64,000 bases of DNA from contig CAUWAG010000010.1 of NCBI GenBank assembly GCA_963556695.1, positions 62,001-126,000 of the forward strand, given 5' to 3'. The stretch's first letter is position 1; each line of letters opens with the position of its first letter. Both the position numbers and the translations under genes were made by a program. Source of the stretch: Anthostomella pinea. Taxonomy: Eukaryota; Ascomycota; Sordariomycetes; Xylariales; Xylariaceae. The notes below the pieces were generated by a model. The model was given only the letters and a program-made list of their open reading frames with translations. It searched no databases and was not told the DNA's origin. Positions 22,656 through 33,885 of the stretch are shown here, piece by piece.

Positions 22656-24152
22656 CTATTTGCCATGGATGCCATACACGACGGGGATCGGTCGGAAGAC
22701 GCTGAACTCCTGGCCCGTCGCAACCAAGGTGCCCGGTATCTGGGGGTGCCAGTGTACTTCCTTGGCGTGCTCTGAAATATGCTCGAAAAGGAGTTGGGGC
22801 GGCATGTCCTTGACGCCCGCCGTGTCCTTGCTCTCCTCGTCGTCCAGCTCGACCGAGAGATCCCACAGTGTAACCTTGTGGTCTCCTGCCGCCACGGCCA
22901 TCATACTGTCGTCCGTAGGGTGCCATTCGATACTGGTGATCTGCTCCTTGTGGTAGCCGAAGCTCGCAATCGGACTGGGCTTTTCCGCGCCACCCTTCCA
23001 CTGCCGCAGATCCCAGACTCCCCAGACGCCGTCATCAGCACCAGTGGCAAGCAAGTGGGTTGTCAGTCGGGACCAGGACATGACGTTAACGTCGGTCGAG
23101 CTGACCTGAACCGTGATGGCAGGTTTCCGGCTCTTGCTGCGTACATCCCACACGCGAACGGTGCCGTCGCTCGAAGCTGAAGCAAACACCGACGCTTCCT
23201 GGGGGCTCCACTGGATCTCTTCGACGCTGCCAGTGTGGCCCTGGAAAGCTCTCGTATCCGTCACGAAGCCCCCACCGTCCGTCCGCGTCGTCCCATATAT
23301 CAGGCCATCGTTGTCTCCAGTCAACAGCTTTCCGCCGGGCACCAAAGGCGACCAGTCGAGCGCATAACCTTCGGACTTGTGTGCCCGGATGGTCGAAAGG
23401 GGCTTGTTCTGTTGCGGCGTAATCATGGTCCCGGGGTTGTCGAACGATGCAAGGTGCGGCGTGATGTCGTGAATGAAGACGTTGGAGGATTCGGTCATGG
23501 TGGCGGTCAGCGTAGTCGGTGGCTTGAACATGTCTGATGAGGGGATCTGGTGGGCACGGATGCGGTTCGTTGTCGAGGTCAGCAGGATGGACTTGGACTC
23601 GAGGATGGGGTCAGCCTCCTCGTCATCGTCGTCGTCGTCGTCCGAGTCGGAATCGTCTTCGCGCTGCTGGCGACTCAGACCACTGAACTTCATGACCATC
23701 AACTGGTTCTCCTTCTCGCGGCTGCCCTCGGCCTGGGTGCCGGCGACTGTGTACATGGTCGCGGGGTAGGCCTTCTCCCGCTTGTCGCCGAGGCCATCGC
23801 GGACGATGTCGAACGAGAGACACGGCCAGGGCGTGCTGAGGCTGTGCAGCATCTCGTAGGTGCCGAGGTCGGGCGCAAGATGTTGGCCGCTTTCCAGCTT
23901 GTTGCGACCGACGATGAAGGTCCCGTTGTCGACTTCCATGGCGCCGGCGGCTGCGTGTTCCTCGGCCTCGCGTTCGGCATCGGGCCTGCCGTCGACACCA
24001 GCTTCCAAGATTTCGTCTTCGCTCTCGAAGTCGTCCTCAAACTCATCGGCGAAATCTCCCATTTCCTTGTCGTCGACATCCATGGGCTCGGGACGATCGC
24101 CTCCCTTGAGGGGAGTCTGTGCGTCGCCGGCATCTGCTGTACGTTTCGACAT
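22656..24152 (-). CDS. RRB1: Rrb1/GRWD1 ribosome-assembly WD40 protein (498 aa, single exon)
   Basis: One uninterrupted frame from ATG 24152 (MSKRTADAGDAQTPLKGG). Acidic N-terminus (DFADEFEDDFESEDEI), the CAF1C/H4-binding-like segment (GTYEMLHSLSTPWPCLSFD), an acidic loop (SDSDDDDDDDEEADP), then WD40 repeats: AHKSEGYALDWSP, FQGHTGSVEEIQWSP with SASSDGTVRVWDVRS, ATGADDGVWGVWDLR, EQITSIEWHPTDDSM. It ends at HPQIPGTLVATGQEFSVFRPI, which matches the family end. In yeast Rrb1 binds ribosomal protein L3 and is needed for 60S assembly; GRWD1 does the same in animals. It acts in the nucleolus and nucleus. The lack of introns is consistent with the continuous homology. Confidence 0.95.
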   Translation of the reverse strand: MSKRTADAGDAQTPLKGGDRPEPMDVDDKEMGDFADEFEDDFESEDEILEAGVDGRPDAEREAEEHAAAGAMEVDNGTFIVGRNKLESGQHLAPDLGTYEMLHSLSTPWPCLSFDIVRDGLGDKREKAYPATMYTVAGTQAEGSREKENQLMVMKFSGLSRQQREDDSDSDDDDDDDEEADPILESKSILLTSTTNRIRAHQIPSSDMFKPPTTLTATMTESSNVFIHDITPHLASFDNPGTMITPQQNKPLSTIRAHKSEGYALDWSPLVPGGKLLTGDNDGLIYGTTRTDGGGFVTDTRAFQGHTGSVEEIQWSPQEASVFASASSDGTVRVWDVRSKSRKPAITVQVSSTDVNVMSWSRLTTHLLATGADDGVWGVWDLRQWKGGAEKPSPIASFGYHKEQITSIEWHPTDDSMMAVAAGDHKVTLWDLSVELDDEESKDTAGVKDMPPQLLFEHISEHAKEVHWHPQIPGTLVATGQEFSVFRPIPVVYGIHGK

Positions 24153-24755
24153 GGTGTGCAGTGAGCTTTCCTGGCAGTGAGAAAGATTATATATGAGGAT
24201 TGTGCAAGGGCACGGTCAGTTGCGACGCAATCAGGTTCGTCTAATGCGGAAAAGTCGTCCAGAGTCGGGGCGCAAAAATAAAATAAAATAACTTTTTCTG
24301 CCCCTCGTATGTATCAATGTCAGGAACCCCGCGATCTGTGGCTGATGTTGTATGGCTTGTGGCTTGTGGCTTGTGGCTGGTCGCTGGTGGCTGCACTTGC
24401 CTGTGGCTACAATTATGTGGCACTTGCGTGCACGTGCTGTGCTGTGCTGTGCTGTGGCCGTGCGTTGTGGAAAACGGCAAGAAACTCAGGGGAATGAAAG
24501 TGATGAGATAATATCTGTACAAACGACACAATGCCACGACTCCCACCTCAAGGTGCCAGACTTAAGGTCCATCTATCATACCTGGCCTTGCCACCCACAT
24601 CAGAGCAGGAGTCGCCTCCTCGTGGTATGGGTGCATACGACATATTGGTTGCCATTTTCGAAAACTCGGTGTTCGACAAAATATATTCAGAACTATGTGA
24701 TCATTACTCACCCTGGTCCCATATCCTCCTTGTAGCATTTGGCTCTTTCGGTACT
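24153..24755. other. Intergenic region with short tandem repeats
   Basis: Promoter side of Rrb1 and 3' side of the dehydratase gene. It contains (GGCTTGT) about three times at 24354-24377 and (GTGCT) about four times at 24434-24456, both G/T-rich on this strand. Confidence 0.5.
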
Positions 24756-27435
24756 TCAGTCGTCTGTAGTCCATTGGTCCGTCACTGCTCCATGGCTGGC
24801 GTCGCCGACCAGCCTGGCATACTTAGCCAGGGCGCCCCTTCGCACCTGGGCCACAGGCGGCTTCCACTTCCTCTTCCGCTCTTCCATCTCTTGATCCGAC
24901 ACGTTAGACATGTCGATTCGATTCCTCACGGCATCAATGACAATCGTGTCCCCGTCTCGAACTAAGGCAATGGGACCCCCGACTGCTGCTTCGGGCGTAA
25001 CGTGGCCGACCTTGTGAGTCTTCGTTAGCAAAATACACCCAAGAATATGCAGGCAGAATATGCAGGTGCCAGAGGTTGCTACTCACGATGAAGCCGTGAC
25101 TGGCGCCGCTGTATCTGCCGTCCGTCACCAGCGCGATATTCTTCAGTCCCGCGCCCATGATAGCAGCCGAGGCTCTCAGTTGTTCCGGCATTCCCGGCCC
25201 TCCCTTTGGTCCTTCATAACGGACTATCAGGACCAAGTTCTCATCGCGGGGGATTTGGCCTCTAGATAAAGCCGTGTTGAGCTCGTGCTCCTTTTCAAAC
25301 ACTCGAGCCTTGCCGGTGAAGCTCAAGCCTTCCTTGCCAGTAATCTTGGCTATGGCTGTTTACCTTGAGAGTTAGCGCGCCCTTTTTCTTAAAGACAACC
25401 CAGTCGTGTAGTTGACAAGTGGAAAAGGCAATGTGAACGAGTAGTTCTGTTCAATGGTGAGAGCACCCTCTGATTAAAGAGTTGGGAAACTAGGGACACC
25501 GTGTACTGACCTCCTTCAGGAGCAAAATTCCCACGCAAAATCCGGATGTGGCCTGTCTCCTTGATGGGATCCGACAGCGGGCGGATGATGTTCTGGTCTT
25601 GTGGCAAGTTTGGCCAGTCGGTAACATTCTCCGCGAGAGTACGCCCCGTGACAGTCGGGATGTTGCCGTTGATCAGTCCAGCTCCAATGAGCATCTTGAG
25701 AACTGACGGAGTGCCTCCGATCTTGTACAGATCTTCCATCATGTATTTTCCACTGGGCGCCAGATCTGCCAGAAAAGGGGTCTTGCTGCTGACTCGATCA
25801 ACGTCGTCCAAACTCAGTGGCACTTCGGCCGTATTTGCCATCGCTAGGAAGTGCAATACACCATTGGTCGAGCCTCCCAGTATCATGGTCACTACCAGCG
25901 CATTCTCGAAGGATTCTCGGGTGAGCAGATCCCTTGGGCGTATGTCCTTCTCCATGGTTATTTTGATGACTTCAGCTGCGCGTTCGCACTCGCGTGCTTT
26001 CTCAGGCGACAAAGCCGGGTAGGAGGATGATCCGGGAAGAGAAAGCCCCATTGCTTCTATGGCTGTTGCCATAGTATTGGCAGTATACACTACGATCGTT
26101 GGTCAGCCCCCATGCAGTTGTGCTACTCTGTGTGTACGTACTGCCTCCACATGCGCCCGCCCCAGGACAGGCATGACGCTCGATGTCAGACATCACGTCA
26201 CTTGGAGTCCGACCTTCGCTTCCCGGATTCGTTTTCGCATGCAATCGGCCATAGGTGAAAGCGCCTGATGCCTCGTAGCATGTGCTGACATTGATGTCAC
26301 GCTCTACTAGACTCGAGTATCCTTTGCGGATCGTACCGCCGTACTGCAAGCGGTTATGTGAGAAACGTCTGAAAGTGATGGTTATGGATAGTAGCAAGTG
26401 TCACGGCCGAGTTGGTGAAAAGATTGAGAAGCTATTAGAGGGTTGCTTACGATCATGATAAAGGGGCGATTATGGCGAGCAGCTGCCATGATGACTCCGG
26501 GCATGTTCTTGTCGCAACCAGGGATTGAAATGTTCGCGTCGTGATGCTGAGCATTGGTCACCGTCTCGATGCTGTCTGCGATGAGGTCGCGTGATTGCAG
26601 AGAATAACGCATCCCTGACTTGGCTCATCAGGATAATCGAACACTGTACAAGGAGATGAACAATTTCCATACCTTCTCCTCCCATCGTTATTGCATCTGA
26701 GACACCCACGGCATTATACTGCCAAGCAAGCATCTTCTGCTTCTCAACAGCCTTCTTTACGATCTTACCAAACTCGAGCACTGCCTACGTCAGCTTGATC
26801 CCAGCTTCTGGTGCGACTTCATCGCCCGGACGGTCGACCTACAGTGTGTGCTGTTGTTATCAGCGAAATGCACCGTAAGGCATCGTAGGTCTAGTGTCTC
26901 GTATTGCAACCCTCTAGGAAGATTTACTACTTACTTGCACTAGTCATGCTCGAGATCAGTAAGGAAGAATCTGGACGATAGAGCCCCTGCTTAGTACCCT
27001 TGTGACTACAAAGGGGTACTACCAGTGCTGACGGAAAGGGGGTCTCACTGGATTGCCTTCCCACCAAATAGTCGCGATACCGACGTGCGGCGCATTCTTC
27101 ATCGTATCCTTGTCTGGTACACCTGCGCCGTAAAGCATCGCCTGGGGTTTGCCACATCGTTAGTTGTCATGTTCGATTTGCGGCACGTCTCCGTATGGGA
27201 TTTCGGGGGTAATGAGACCGCATCACTTAAGCCACCGTCGAATCCCCGGAACACCTGGCTTTCTCGTACGAGTACACACCTGGGCACCTGGGAAGTCATG
27301 TTCTCTTGTGATCATGTGAGACCATCTGTTCAGTGGACCTCCAGGGGGCAAGCATCTGAACTGGATGTATTGAGGATCTGACTTCGGGTCTGCAATGCCA
27401 GCACCCTCGCTCGCGGCGGGAGCGTCGCTGCTCAT
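24756..27435 (-). CDS. Dihydroxy-acid dehydratase family protein (ILV3/IlvD type, 612 aa, ten exons)
   Basis: Exons (minus): 27435-27280, 27141-27049, 26939-26935, 26850-26843, 26780-26673, 26614-26451, 26343-26142, 26089-25511, 25355-25087, 25010-24756. They sum to 1,839 nt in one frame, and each junction rebuilds conserved sequence. The family dehydrates 2,3-dihydroxy acids using an Fe-S cluster and Mg2+; ILV3 does this in valine/isoleucine synthesis, and paralogues act on sugar acids. All three cluster-cysteine motifs are present: [24 protein letters not shown]. Also seen are [22 protein letters not shown] and [11 protein letters not shown]. The first cysteine lies in a 5-nt exon (TGCAA), followed by an 8-nt exon. 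The N-terminus ([13 protein letters not shown]) has no clear mitochondrial presequence, so a cytosolic paralogue rather than the core biosynthetic ILV3 is likely (inference). Confidence 0.9.
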
Positions 27436-29079
27436 CGTGATCGGCTAGTTCTCTTCTGACTATACAATGTCCAATATCTCACGGCTTGATCTGGGGATAC
27501 GTCAGTAGAGCACTACGGGTCCTTGCGGGGTAGTCACCTACCATATATTCACAACGAGGTGTCTGAAGAACAGTAACACTGTGAAGCCTGAACAACGTTG
27601 GTCCGACTATTGGGGACTTTTGATCCGGATGCCAATTTTCGCTCGGAGTGGAACCTTGCTTGACGGCAGGAATCCCGATGTGTTGAACAATCGGCAGACG
27701 TATAGCCGAAGGAGAAGATCGAAGTGTGGTGTCTATTATACTAGGCCGAGTCTCGGGTTCGTGTCCGCGGGGGGGCATGTGGAGGTGGAGCTCTGACGCA
27801 AGACTTCTCTTGCAGTGCCTGACTTCGGGATCGATCCGGTTCGTGCCACACTAGCTGCAGTTATTCCCGAGATGTCAGGGCCTGCGATCATCGGCCAGTC
27901 CGGCAGGGTACGACTTGCATCGAGAAGCACGCTGTTCCTGGAAATCCGCTTGTAGATGTTCCAAGGGAACTCGCGCGCAGTAAGCTATAAGTTGGGTGGT
28001 GGGCACGTTGAATCGATTAGGCGGCTTCTGTGCTCAGGCAAGTCGAGTAATAAACAGTGTCCCTTCTACTAGACGACATCTTGTGACAGGACACGAACCC
28101 CACGGTCATGGCGGCAGCCATCGTGTTACTGGGAAGAAGCTTGCGGTTATAACTTACCAGCCAATTGCCCATAGAGTGACATCTTAACCAGGTGATTATG
28201 GAGATTGTTATTCCAAACACTTGGCGCCACTTATGGCCCAATCATGACTCTGCCTATCCTTTCTATGTTGTGAACATTGGCCTGGATAGATATTCTAACC
28301 CAGATATCACTAGAAAGCCGGAACTGGTGAGCCCGCCGTTGGGAAGCTGCGTGAAGAGGACAAAGGCGGGTACGAGCCATGTCTTCGGGTCCTTGAGCTT
28401 CTTCATATGAATAGCACTACGTGAATGTCCTCGAACCCCCTCATACTCATTCCCAATTGGCAGGTTCGTCAACGCCATTGGCTGTCACACCCTTGCTTAC
28501 CAGGTTCAAGTGTCTGAAATCCAGAGCAACGTCTCCCAGAGCCCCACGAATCTGGCCGGGCCATCTGTATAAGAAGCTTGGGGTGGACGGCTCGTGTGTG
28601 GACGGGGTGGTAAATACAGTACATGCGCAGATGAGAGGGTTGATATACCGGACTACCTCGGCTGTATCAGGATGTTCATGAGAGTCATCGTGGACGTGTG
28701 TGACTGATATTGAGATTTGGGCGGCGTCAACTCAGGGGAAAATCGACTACATCCAACTTTCACAAGAGACTACACGACCTCCTCGAAGAGTAGGCTACCT
28801 ACCGTTGTTCGCTTTCTCATGGGACCTCACACTATAATCTCGCGCAACCTGGACATCAGTCAAACGAAGATTATCACCAGCGTCGAAGACAACACACAGA
28901 ATACGTAGCCGAAAATTTTCAGTATATACAGAACCCCTAATGGGCCCAGCTACTCTCATAGAACCAGGAGTCACTCAACGACTCCAAATGCAACCGAACG
29001 CCTTCCGATCAATGCGATCTCCCCAAACATGACTCGAGTTCCGAGCTTATGTACATGATTACCTCATCCAAGGCCAACC
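27436..29079. other. Intergenic region with a gene relic
   Basis: About 1.6 kb between the dehydratase and the lactonase-family gene. Apart from the permease relic listed separately, no coding sequence is supported. Confidence 0.45.
28263..28478 (-). pseudogene. Relic of an MFS permease (allantoate permease/Dal5-like)
   Basis: The minus-strand frame contains KDPKTWLVPAFVLFTQLPNG followed by GLTSSGFLVISGL. This closely resembles the DPKTWL ... IPNGG-T-FG helix of fungal Dal5/allantoate-type anion:cation symporters. Upstream (LTNLPIGNEYEGVRGH) and downstream sequence no longer reads as a transporter and is interrupted by stops in all frames, so only one or two helices survive. It lies upstream of, and on the same strand as, the dehydratase gene, an arrangement often seen when a sugar-acid dehydratase is paired with its importer. 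That pairing is inference. Confidence 0.4.
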
Positions 29080-30270
29080 CTAGCAGAGCTCCTTGACAAA
29101 TTGCGGGCCCATGTTCGGTGTGGCTGCCAGCTCCGGGGCGACAAGCGAAGCACTCGGCAACGTCGCGACCGGTGTCGAACTGAGGGAACCAGATTTGGGG
29201 CAGCGTTTGAAGGCAGCCAGGCCGTTGTCACCACCCTGGTTGGCCACGAAGACCAGGCTTTCGTCGGCGTCCATACTCAGGCTGAACATTCTCGGTAGCA
29301 AGCCGCCGCTGGAGGTGGTGTCGGCAAAGTGGAGGGTCGCGGAGCCATTGGTGCCGCCAGAGTTGAAGGTGAAGTGTGCGATGCTGTCGGTTTCATTGCC
29401 GCTCAATCGGTTGGAGATGTAGACATCCTTGTTATTGCTGGCAACGGCAAGTTCTCCGACTGCTGCTGATGTGGCGTTGGCGGGAGGAAAGCCGGGACCA
29501 TAAGTGCTCTGCTTCTGGACCTCGGTGAATTTGATGGTGTCCTCGGCATAATGCAGCTGATACAGGATGACTTGGTTCGAGATTTCGCAAGCTATAACGT
29601 AAAAGGTCAAGTCGCCGCTGGTAATGAAGCCTCCGTGTCGGGGACCCGCGCCTGCCTCCAAGGTGACATTTCCGGTGATTTCGTAGCGGTCGTCCTTGCC
29701 GTCAAGCACGAAAATGGCATCGCCGCCAAGGTCGGGGATGACGAAGAAGCGGCCGGTTGGGTCGAGCAGAGCTTGGTGAGGGTGATGGACTTCCTGGTTG
29801 GGGCCGAGAGGACCGGTGACGTTAACTTGCTTCAGAAGCTTCAAACTGCCGTCAGTCGCAGTGGTGTCCCAGACGTCGACCATGCCGCTGCCGTATGCTG
29901 CGCCGACCATGCGAGATTGGTCGGCGTTGAACTCGAGGAAGACGACGCCTGACGAGCCCACCGCGGTGGATGCGAAAGTAGGGTTGCTCGAGGCGGCATC
30001 AAGCGTGAACAGATTCAGATCGTCGGCATTCTCGTTGACGGCGTAGAGACGGTTGGGGTCCTTGAAAATCAACCAGCTGGGAGCCGAGCCAACGGTCTTG
30101 TTGCCGCTGCCAGTGAGGGAGAAGCTCGTGCCATCGAAGTCAGCGGTCAAGATTTGGTAGGGCGTGCCGATGATGAGCTTGCGAGCCATGATTGCAGGTG
30201 CTATTGCAGGTGCAGCTGAGGCGAGGCCCAGGGTGGTGGTGAGAAGTAGGGTAGTGAGTTGTCGTAGCAT
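29080..30270 (-). CDS. Secreted lactonase-family seven-bladed beta-propeller (396 aa)
   Basis: Single exon from ATG 30270. A signal peptide is clear (MLRQLTTLLLTTTLGLASA, cleavage near APA). The rest matches the lactonase/Pgl beta-propeller family (PF10282 type), which includes 6-phosphogluconolactonase and carboxy-cis,cis-muconate cyclase. Repeating blade motifs are seen: LYAVNENADDLNLFTLD, HHPHQALLDPTGRFFVIPD, LGGDAIFVLD, GAGPRHGGFITSGDLTFYVI, DVYISNRLSGNETDS, FSLSMDADESLVFVANQGGD. The HPHQ and GPRH motifs carry the His/Arg residues usual for the family's central channel. Several N-glycosylation sites (NKT, NVT, NAT, NET, NGS) fit a secreted protein. The substrate is unknown; secretion argues against a role in the pentose phosphate pathway. 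Confidence 0.88.
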   Translation of the reverse strand: MLRQLTTLLLTTTLGLASAAPAIAPAIMARKLIIGTPYQILTADFDGTSFSLTGSGNKTVGSAPSWLIFKDPNRLYAVNENADDLNLFTLDAASSNPTFASTAVGSSGVVFLEFNADQSRMVGAAYGSGMVDVWDTTATDGSLKLLKQVNVTGPLGPNQEVHHPHQALLDPTGRFFVIPDLGGDAIFVLDGKDDRYEITGNVTLEAGAGPRHGGFITSGDLTFYVIACEISNQVILYQLHYAEDTIKFTEVQKQSTYGPGFPPANATSAAVGELAVASNNKDVYISNRLSGNETDSIAHFTFNSGGTNGSATLHFADTTSSGGLLPRMFSLSMDADESLVFVANQGGDNGLAAFKRCPKSGSLSSTPVATLPSASLVAPELAATPNMGPQFVKELC

Positions 30271-32280
30271 GGTTGCTAGTCGGTGCAGGTATGTCGGTCA
30301 AAGGTAGTGGGTATCGTATCGAAGAAGCAAACAACGAGGAAGGAGCAGATGCAATGAACTGGGTACCGCCGGGGCACCAGGGTGTGGAAAATGCTGAGTA
30401 AATAGAAAGTGAAGTCGGTCCCCAGGCACGAATAATAGCAGTATATGAGCAAGAGAGCACAATGACTTGTTGGTGTTGCGGCGTGAGACAATGTTTCACG
30501 ATGGCTTGATGACAAAGGGAGTGTTTTCTCTCTCCAGTCTCATCTATTCGCACCGCAAAGGTACCGATGGCAGACAAAGGCGTCAACCCGGATGTTTCGG
30601 CCTTGCTGGACGTGCTCTGCTCTGATCTGATCAGCCCCAGGGAACGCATGACTCGATACCTGAGGTAGGGTTGGAGGTGGCTCACCAGATGCTGGTACCT
30701 TACTCAGGAACGACAAACCCAGTCAGCCGGCCAGTCAGTCAGTCAACCATGCATTCAATTGGGAGTCGTATTGATCTGGATGCCAGCCATTCACGTAGGA
30801 AGAGGAGGAAGCAGATGAATGAGAATAGGAGGGAAACCGACGATAAAGACGTGAACGAGGTGAATGAGGTGAACGAGGTGAATGAGATAAACCAAGCATT
30901 GAGCAAAGACTGCCACTTCTATACTACTCACATAGAGTATTAAGATAAACGCTGGGTCATATAAGCCTTGTCTTTTTGGGAACAGGACGTTTGCAAGGGG
31001 AGTGCATGATCAGCCCTGCCTCCGCCTCCTGCTATATTAGGTAGTTACCATAGTATTAGTGAGTCCATCTCGTACCCGCTGTGCCCCGTGGGGATGTCGC
31101 TGTAGGCTGCCAGGGACCGACTCGTCAGGGATCTCTCTGGCAGGTCGAAGGTCGTTGGTCGTTGGTTGTTGGTCGTGGATACAGCTGACAGCTGACAGAT
31201 GGTAGGCTGAGGTTGAATGTGTTGGTTTGGTAGGGAATGGCTGGCGAACAACTAGGCCTAGCAGCTCCCTCTGCCCCTGACAAGGCCTCCAATATGACTG
31301 GCTGTCTGGAATAGAGAGGTGGGATCCAAGCCACGGCAGGATGGGACAGGACCGACTGGAGTTGGCATGTTGGGGCTCAGGGCGATGCGGCTGCGGCTGT
31401 CGTGTAAAGTCAGTGTCCGTAAGAACATTACATGTACCTGTCAAAAGGGAACGTGACTGGACGTGTCGCAACACCAACAGGTGTCTGCAGGCCAGTTTGA
31501 AGCCGCCATTGCCGCTCAACCCAGCAAGCAGCCGAATCCTCGGCCGCGATGCGCAGACGATGCAGGCTGAAACTTGAAACAGAACAAAGATACCTTAAGG
31601 TGGATCTTCACTTAGGCACATAATCATTCATTGTGGGGTTCTATAAGGTACCTCTGCGCCACATCGGCGCAGCTCTTTTCAGCCACACTCTTACCTTAAT
31701 CTTACATGTATTGGTCGTCTCGCTACTACAAAGGTATCTCGGATGAGTCCTTATACGTGAATCATTAGGTGCGTAGCCTTCCTCTTGTCTTCCAGTGCTC
31801 ATCTACATATATTCATGCTCCACGCCCGAGAATCTGGCGCACAGCTGAGGAAAAGCCTGTCAGTGTATACGATTCTGCTGCCTCGGGACTTGAGCAGGCG
31901 ACGAGGGCACAAGATAAACATTAGAATGATCACGGCGCATTGAACATGAAAGGACCGTTGGTCCGTTTTGAAGGACACGCCCTTCAGCTCCCACATAATG
32001 TCTTCAGGCGTCCAGTTCATGGCCGACCAGTAATGTCACGAAAGGAGCGGGAGCCTCCAGCCATCTGGTCATCAACCTCCCAGACGGTGCTATGTACAAT
32101 AAAAGTTCCAAGCCCAGAGTTCAGCCATCGTACTTCCGCAAGTGCTCAAAGAAGAGATACAAACGTGCGCCAACCCAATGCCTGTGCAGCCAAACCCAAA
32201 TCGACGTCCAGTCCGTCCACGAAATTATATATATATATATGAAGCAGCGCCGCCCCCCATAGTCCGCTTCCATTGGATGA
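30271..32280. other. 2-kb intergenic region
   Basis: No supported gene. It contains a 9-bp tandem repeat GTGAA[CT]GAG, four copies at 30851-30886, and a short TA run just beyond the next gene's stop (32225-32240). Confidence 0.5.
30851..30886. repeat. 9-bp tandem repeat, four copies
   Basis: The unit GTGAACGAG alternates with GTGAATGAG over 36 bp. It is a small minisatellite in intergenic DNA with no visible function. Confidence 0.8.
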
Positions 32281-33885
32281 CTAGAGCCAGACCATCCCAG
32301 CGACGGCGACCAGGGCAGCAAAGGCACTGGCCCCGAGCACGCGCTCTTGTCGTACGCCCTGGTTCTTGTTGCTGCTGGAGCTGCCACAGTCCTGGGAGAA
32401 GCCGCCAGAAGTACAGGCCGATGAAGAAGAGCCAGTTCCGGTTCCAGTACTTCCCCCGTTACTGCCCGAGGCCTCGCCTCCGCCATTGGCTTGGTTCGCC
32501 GCCTGACCGTTGGTTCCGACGCCACCTCCACTCAGGCCGGGGATGACTTCCATGTTGCTTTGGCTGGCGCTCGCACTACTTGGGTAGTCCTTGTCCATGT
32601 CTAGGCCGGTACCCAGCAGCGACTTCAGGACCGTGTTTGAATCGCCGTCGTCGACCGTGTCGTTGGTACCCATTGCGTTTGTGTACGTGTAGCTCTTGCC
32701 CGAGTTCGTGCCTGGCGGGCTGTTCGTCTGGAAGCAGTCCATAGTCACTTCGCCCACAGTAGCGTAGTAGTACTTGCCTGCCGCGTCCCAGTCGATCGGG
32801 CCGCCTGCCCAAGCGACGGTCCCGGGGGCATTGGTGCTGGCACCGCCTGGCCAGATTGAAAGTTGAACACGCGCAGGGGTTTGAGGGTAATCCCATTGAT
32901 TCGACGTTTCGTTCCACGTATCCGACTTTTTCTGCGTCCGCCCGACCACACCGTCGACAATCCACTGGATCTGATCCGGTGTCCATTGGATCTCGTACGT
33001 ATGGAAATCATCGTTCGTGTTCGAAACGCCCGTGATATTGGCTGAGTGTGTATCTGCAGTATGGAGTCAGCATTAGGGTACACGTCTTGCTATGTCAAAA
33101 ATGGTCAGCTGTCACGTACAGTCGGGAATGCCTTGGAAGTAGTAGTTGGTCTGAGCGACGTCCAGCTCAGTGCCCACCCATTCGAAGTCAATCTCGTCCT
33201 TGACATCACTCAGCAAGATGAAGGCCGTGACGACACCTGCCCCTTGGGACGTCTTGATCTTCGCCTTGATATTTCCGTACCACATGTAGACAGTGGACGC
33301 TAGAACGGTCCCTGCTGTGTTTTTCGGCATTGTTAGGAGAACGTTGCTTTGGTATGATAAAGGAGTGCCTTGGGCAACCCAGTTGGCCGTGCTAGGGTCA
33401 CCCAGGTATTTGCCGACGTCGACAATTCCATCTGTGCTGTCCATTTTCAGGTCTCTGCTCTCGCAAACTGCTTCCATGTTAGTACACTGAAACAGGCTCC
33501 GATGACGTCGTGCCAGCATCAAGACGTAAGACAGTGACGAAGCCAAGCAGATAAAGCAGATCCGGAGGTCTTGAGGACGGGAGAATATGCGACATACCAG
33601 GGGCTGGCACGCAGGCGTCGAGCGAGAAGGACATCCGTGGATCGCAACCGCCCAGGCAGTAGGCACCGACTCCACATTGGCCGTATTCTATGCGACACAA
33701 ACGTTAGAGTGACACCCGAGGGCGTGGGCGGACGTGGACGTGACACGAAGGATGTACGTACGCGAACAGCAGGGGGTCTCCTCCGGACATTTCTGGGTGA
33801 GGGAGCACTGCGGCGCATCGGCAGCCAGCACAGTTGAGGCGGCGCTCAACAAGGCCAAGGCCACGGTTGGTACTGTTCGGAACAT
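32281..33885 (-). CDS. Crh-type GH16 chitin-glucan transglycosylase, GPI-anchored (444 aa)
   Basis: Exons 33885-33762, 33687-33598, 33467-33120 and 33053-32281; introns of 74, 130 and 66 bp. A signal peptide (MFRTVPTVALALLSAASTVLA) is followed by a Cys-rich chitin-binding-like module (about 25-70: CSLTQKCPEETPCCSQYGQ, CGVGAYCLGGCD). The GH16 catalytic domain follows (about 72-270), with the active-site motif DEIDFEW (about residue 160) carrying nucleophile and acid/base glutamates in ExDxxE form. Then come WTPDQIQWIVDG, a Ser/Gly-rich linker and a C-terminal hydrophobic GPI-signal (LGASAFAALVAVAGMVWL). Crh enzymes (Crh1/Utr2/Crr1 in yeast) cross-link chitin to beta-1,6/1,3-glucan in the cell wall. 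The domain order and C-terminal anchor agree with that role. Every splice junction restores conserved sequence (for example PDYTHSANI). Confidence 0.93.

Noticed and set aside
23550..24164. A 204-codon frame opposite Rrb1
   Set aside because: Antisense shadow of the conserved Rrb1 N-terminus.
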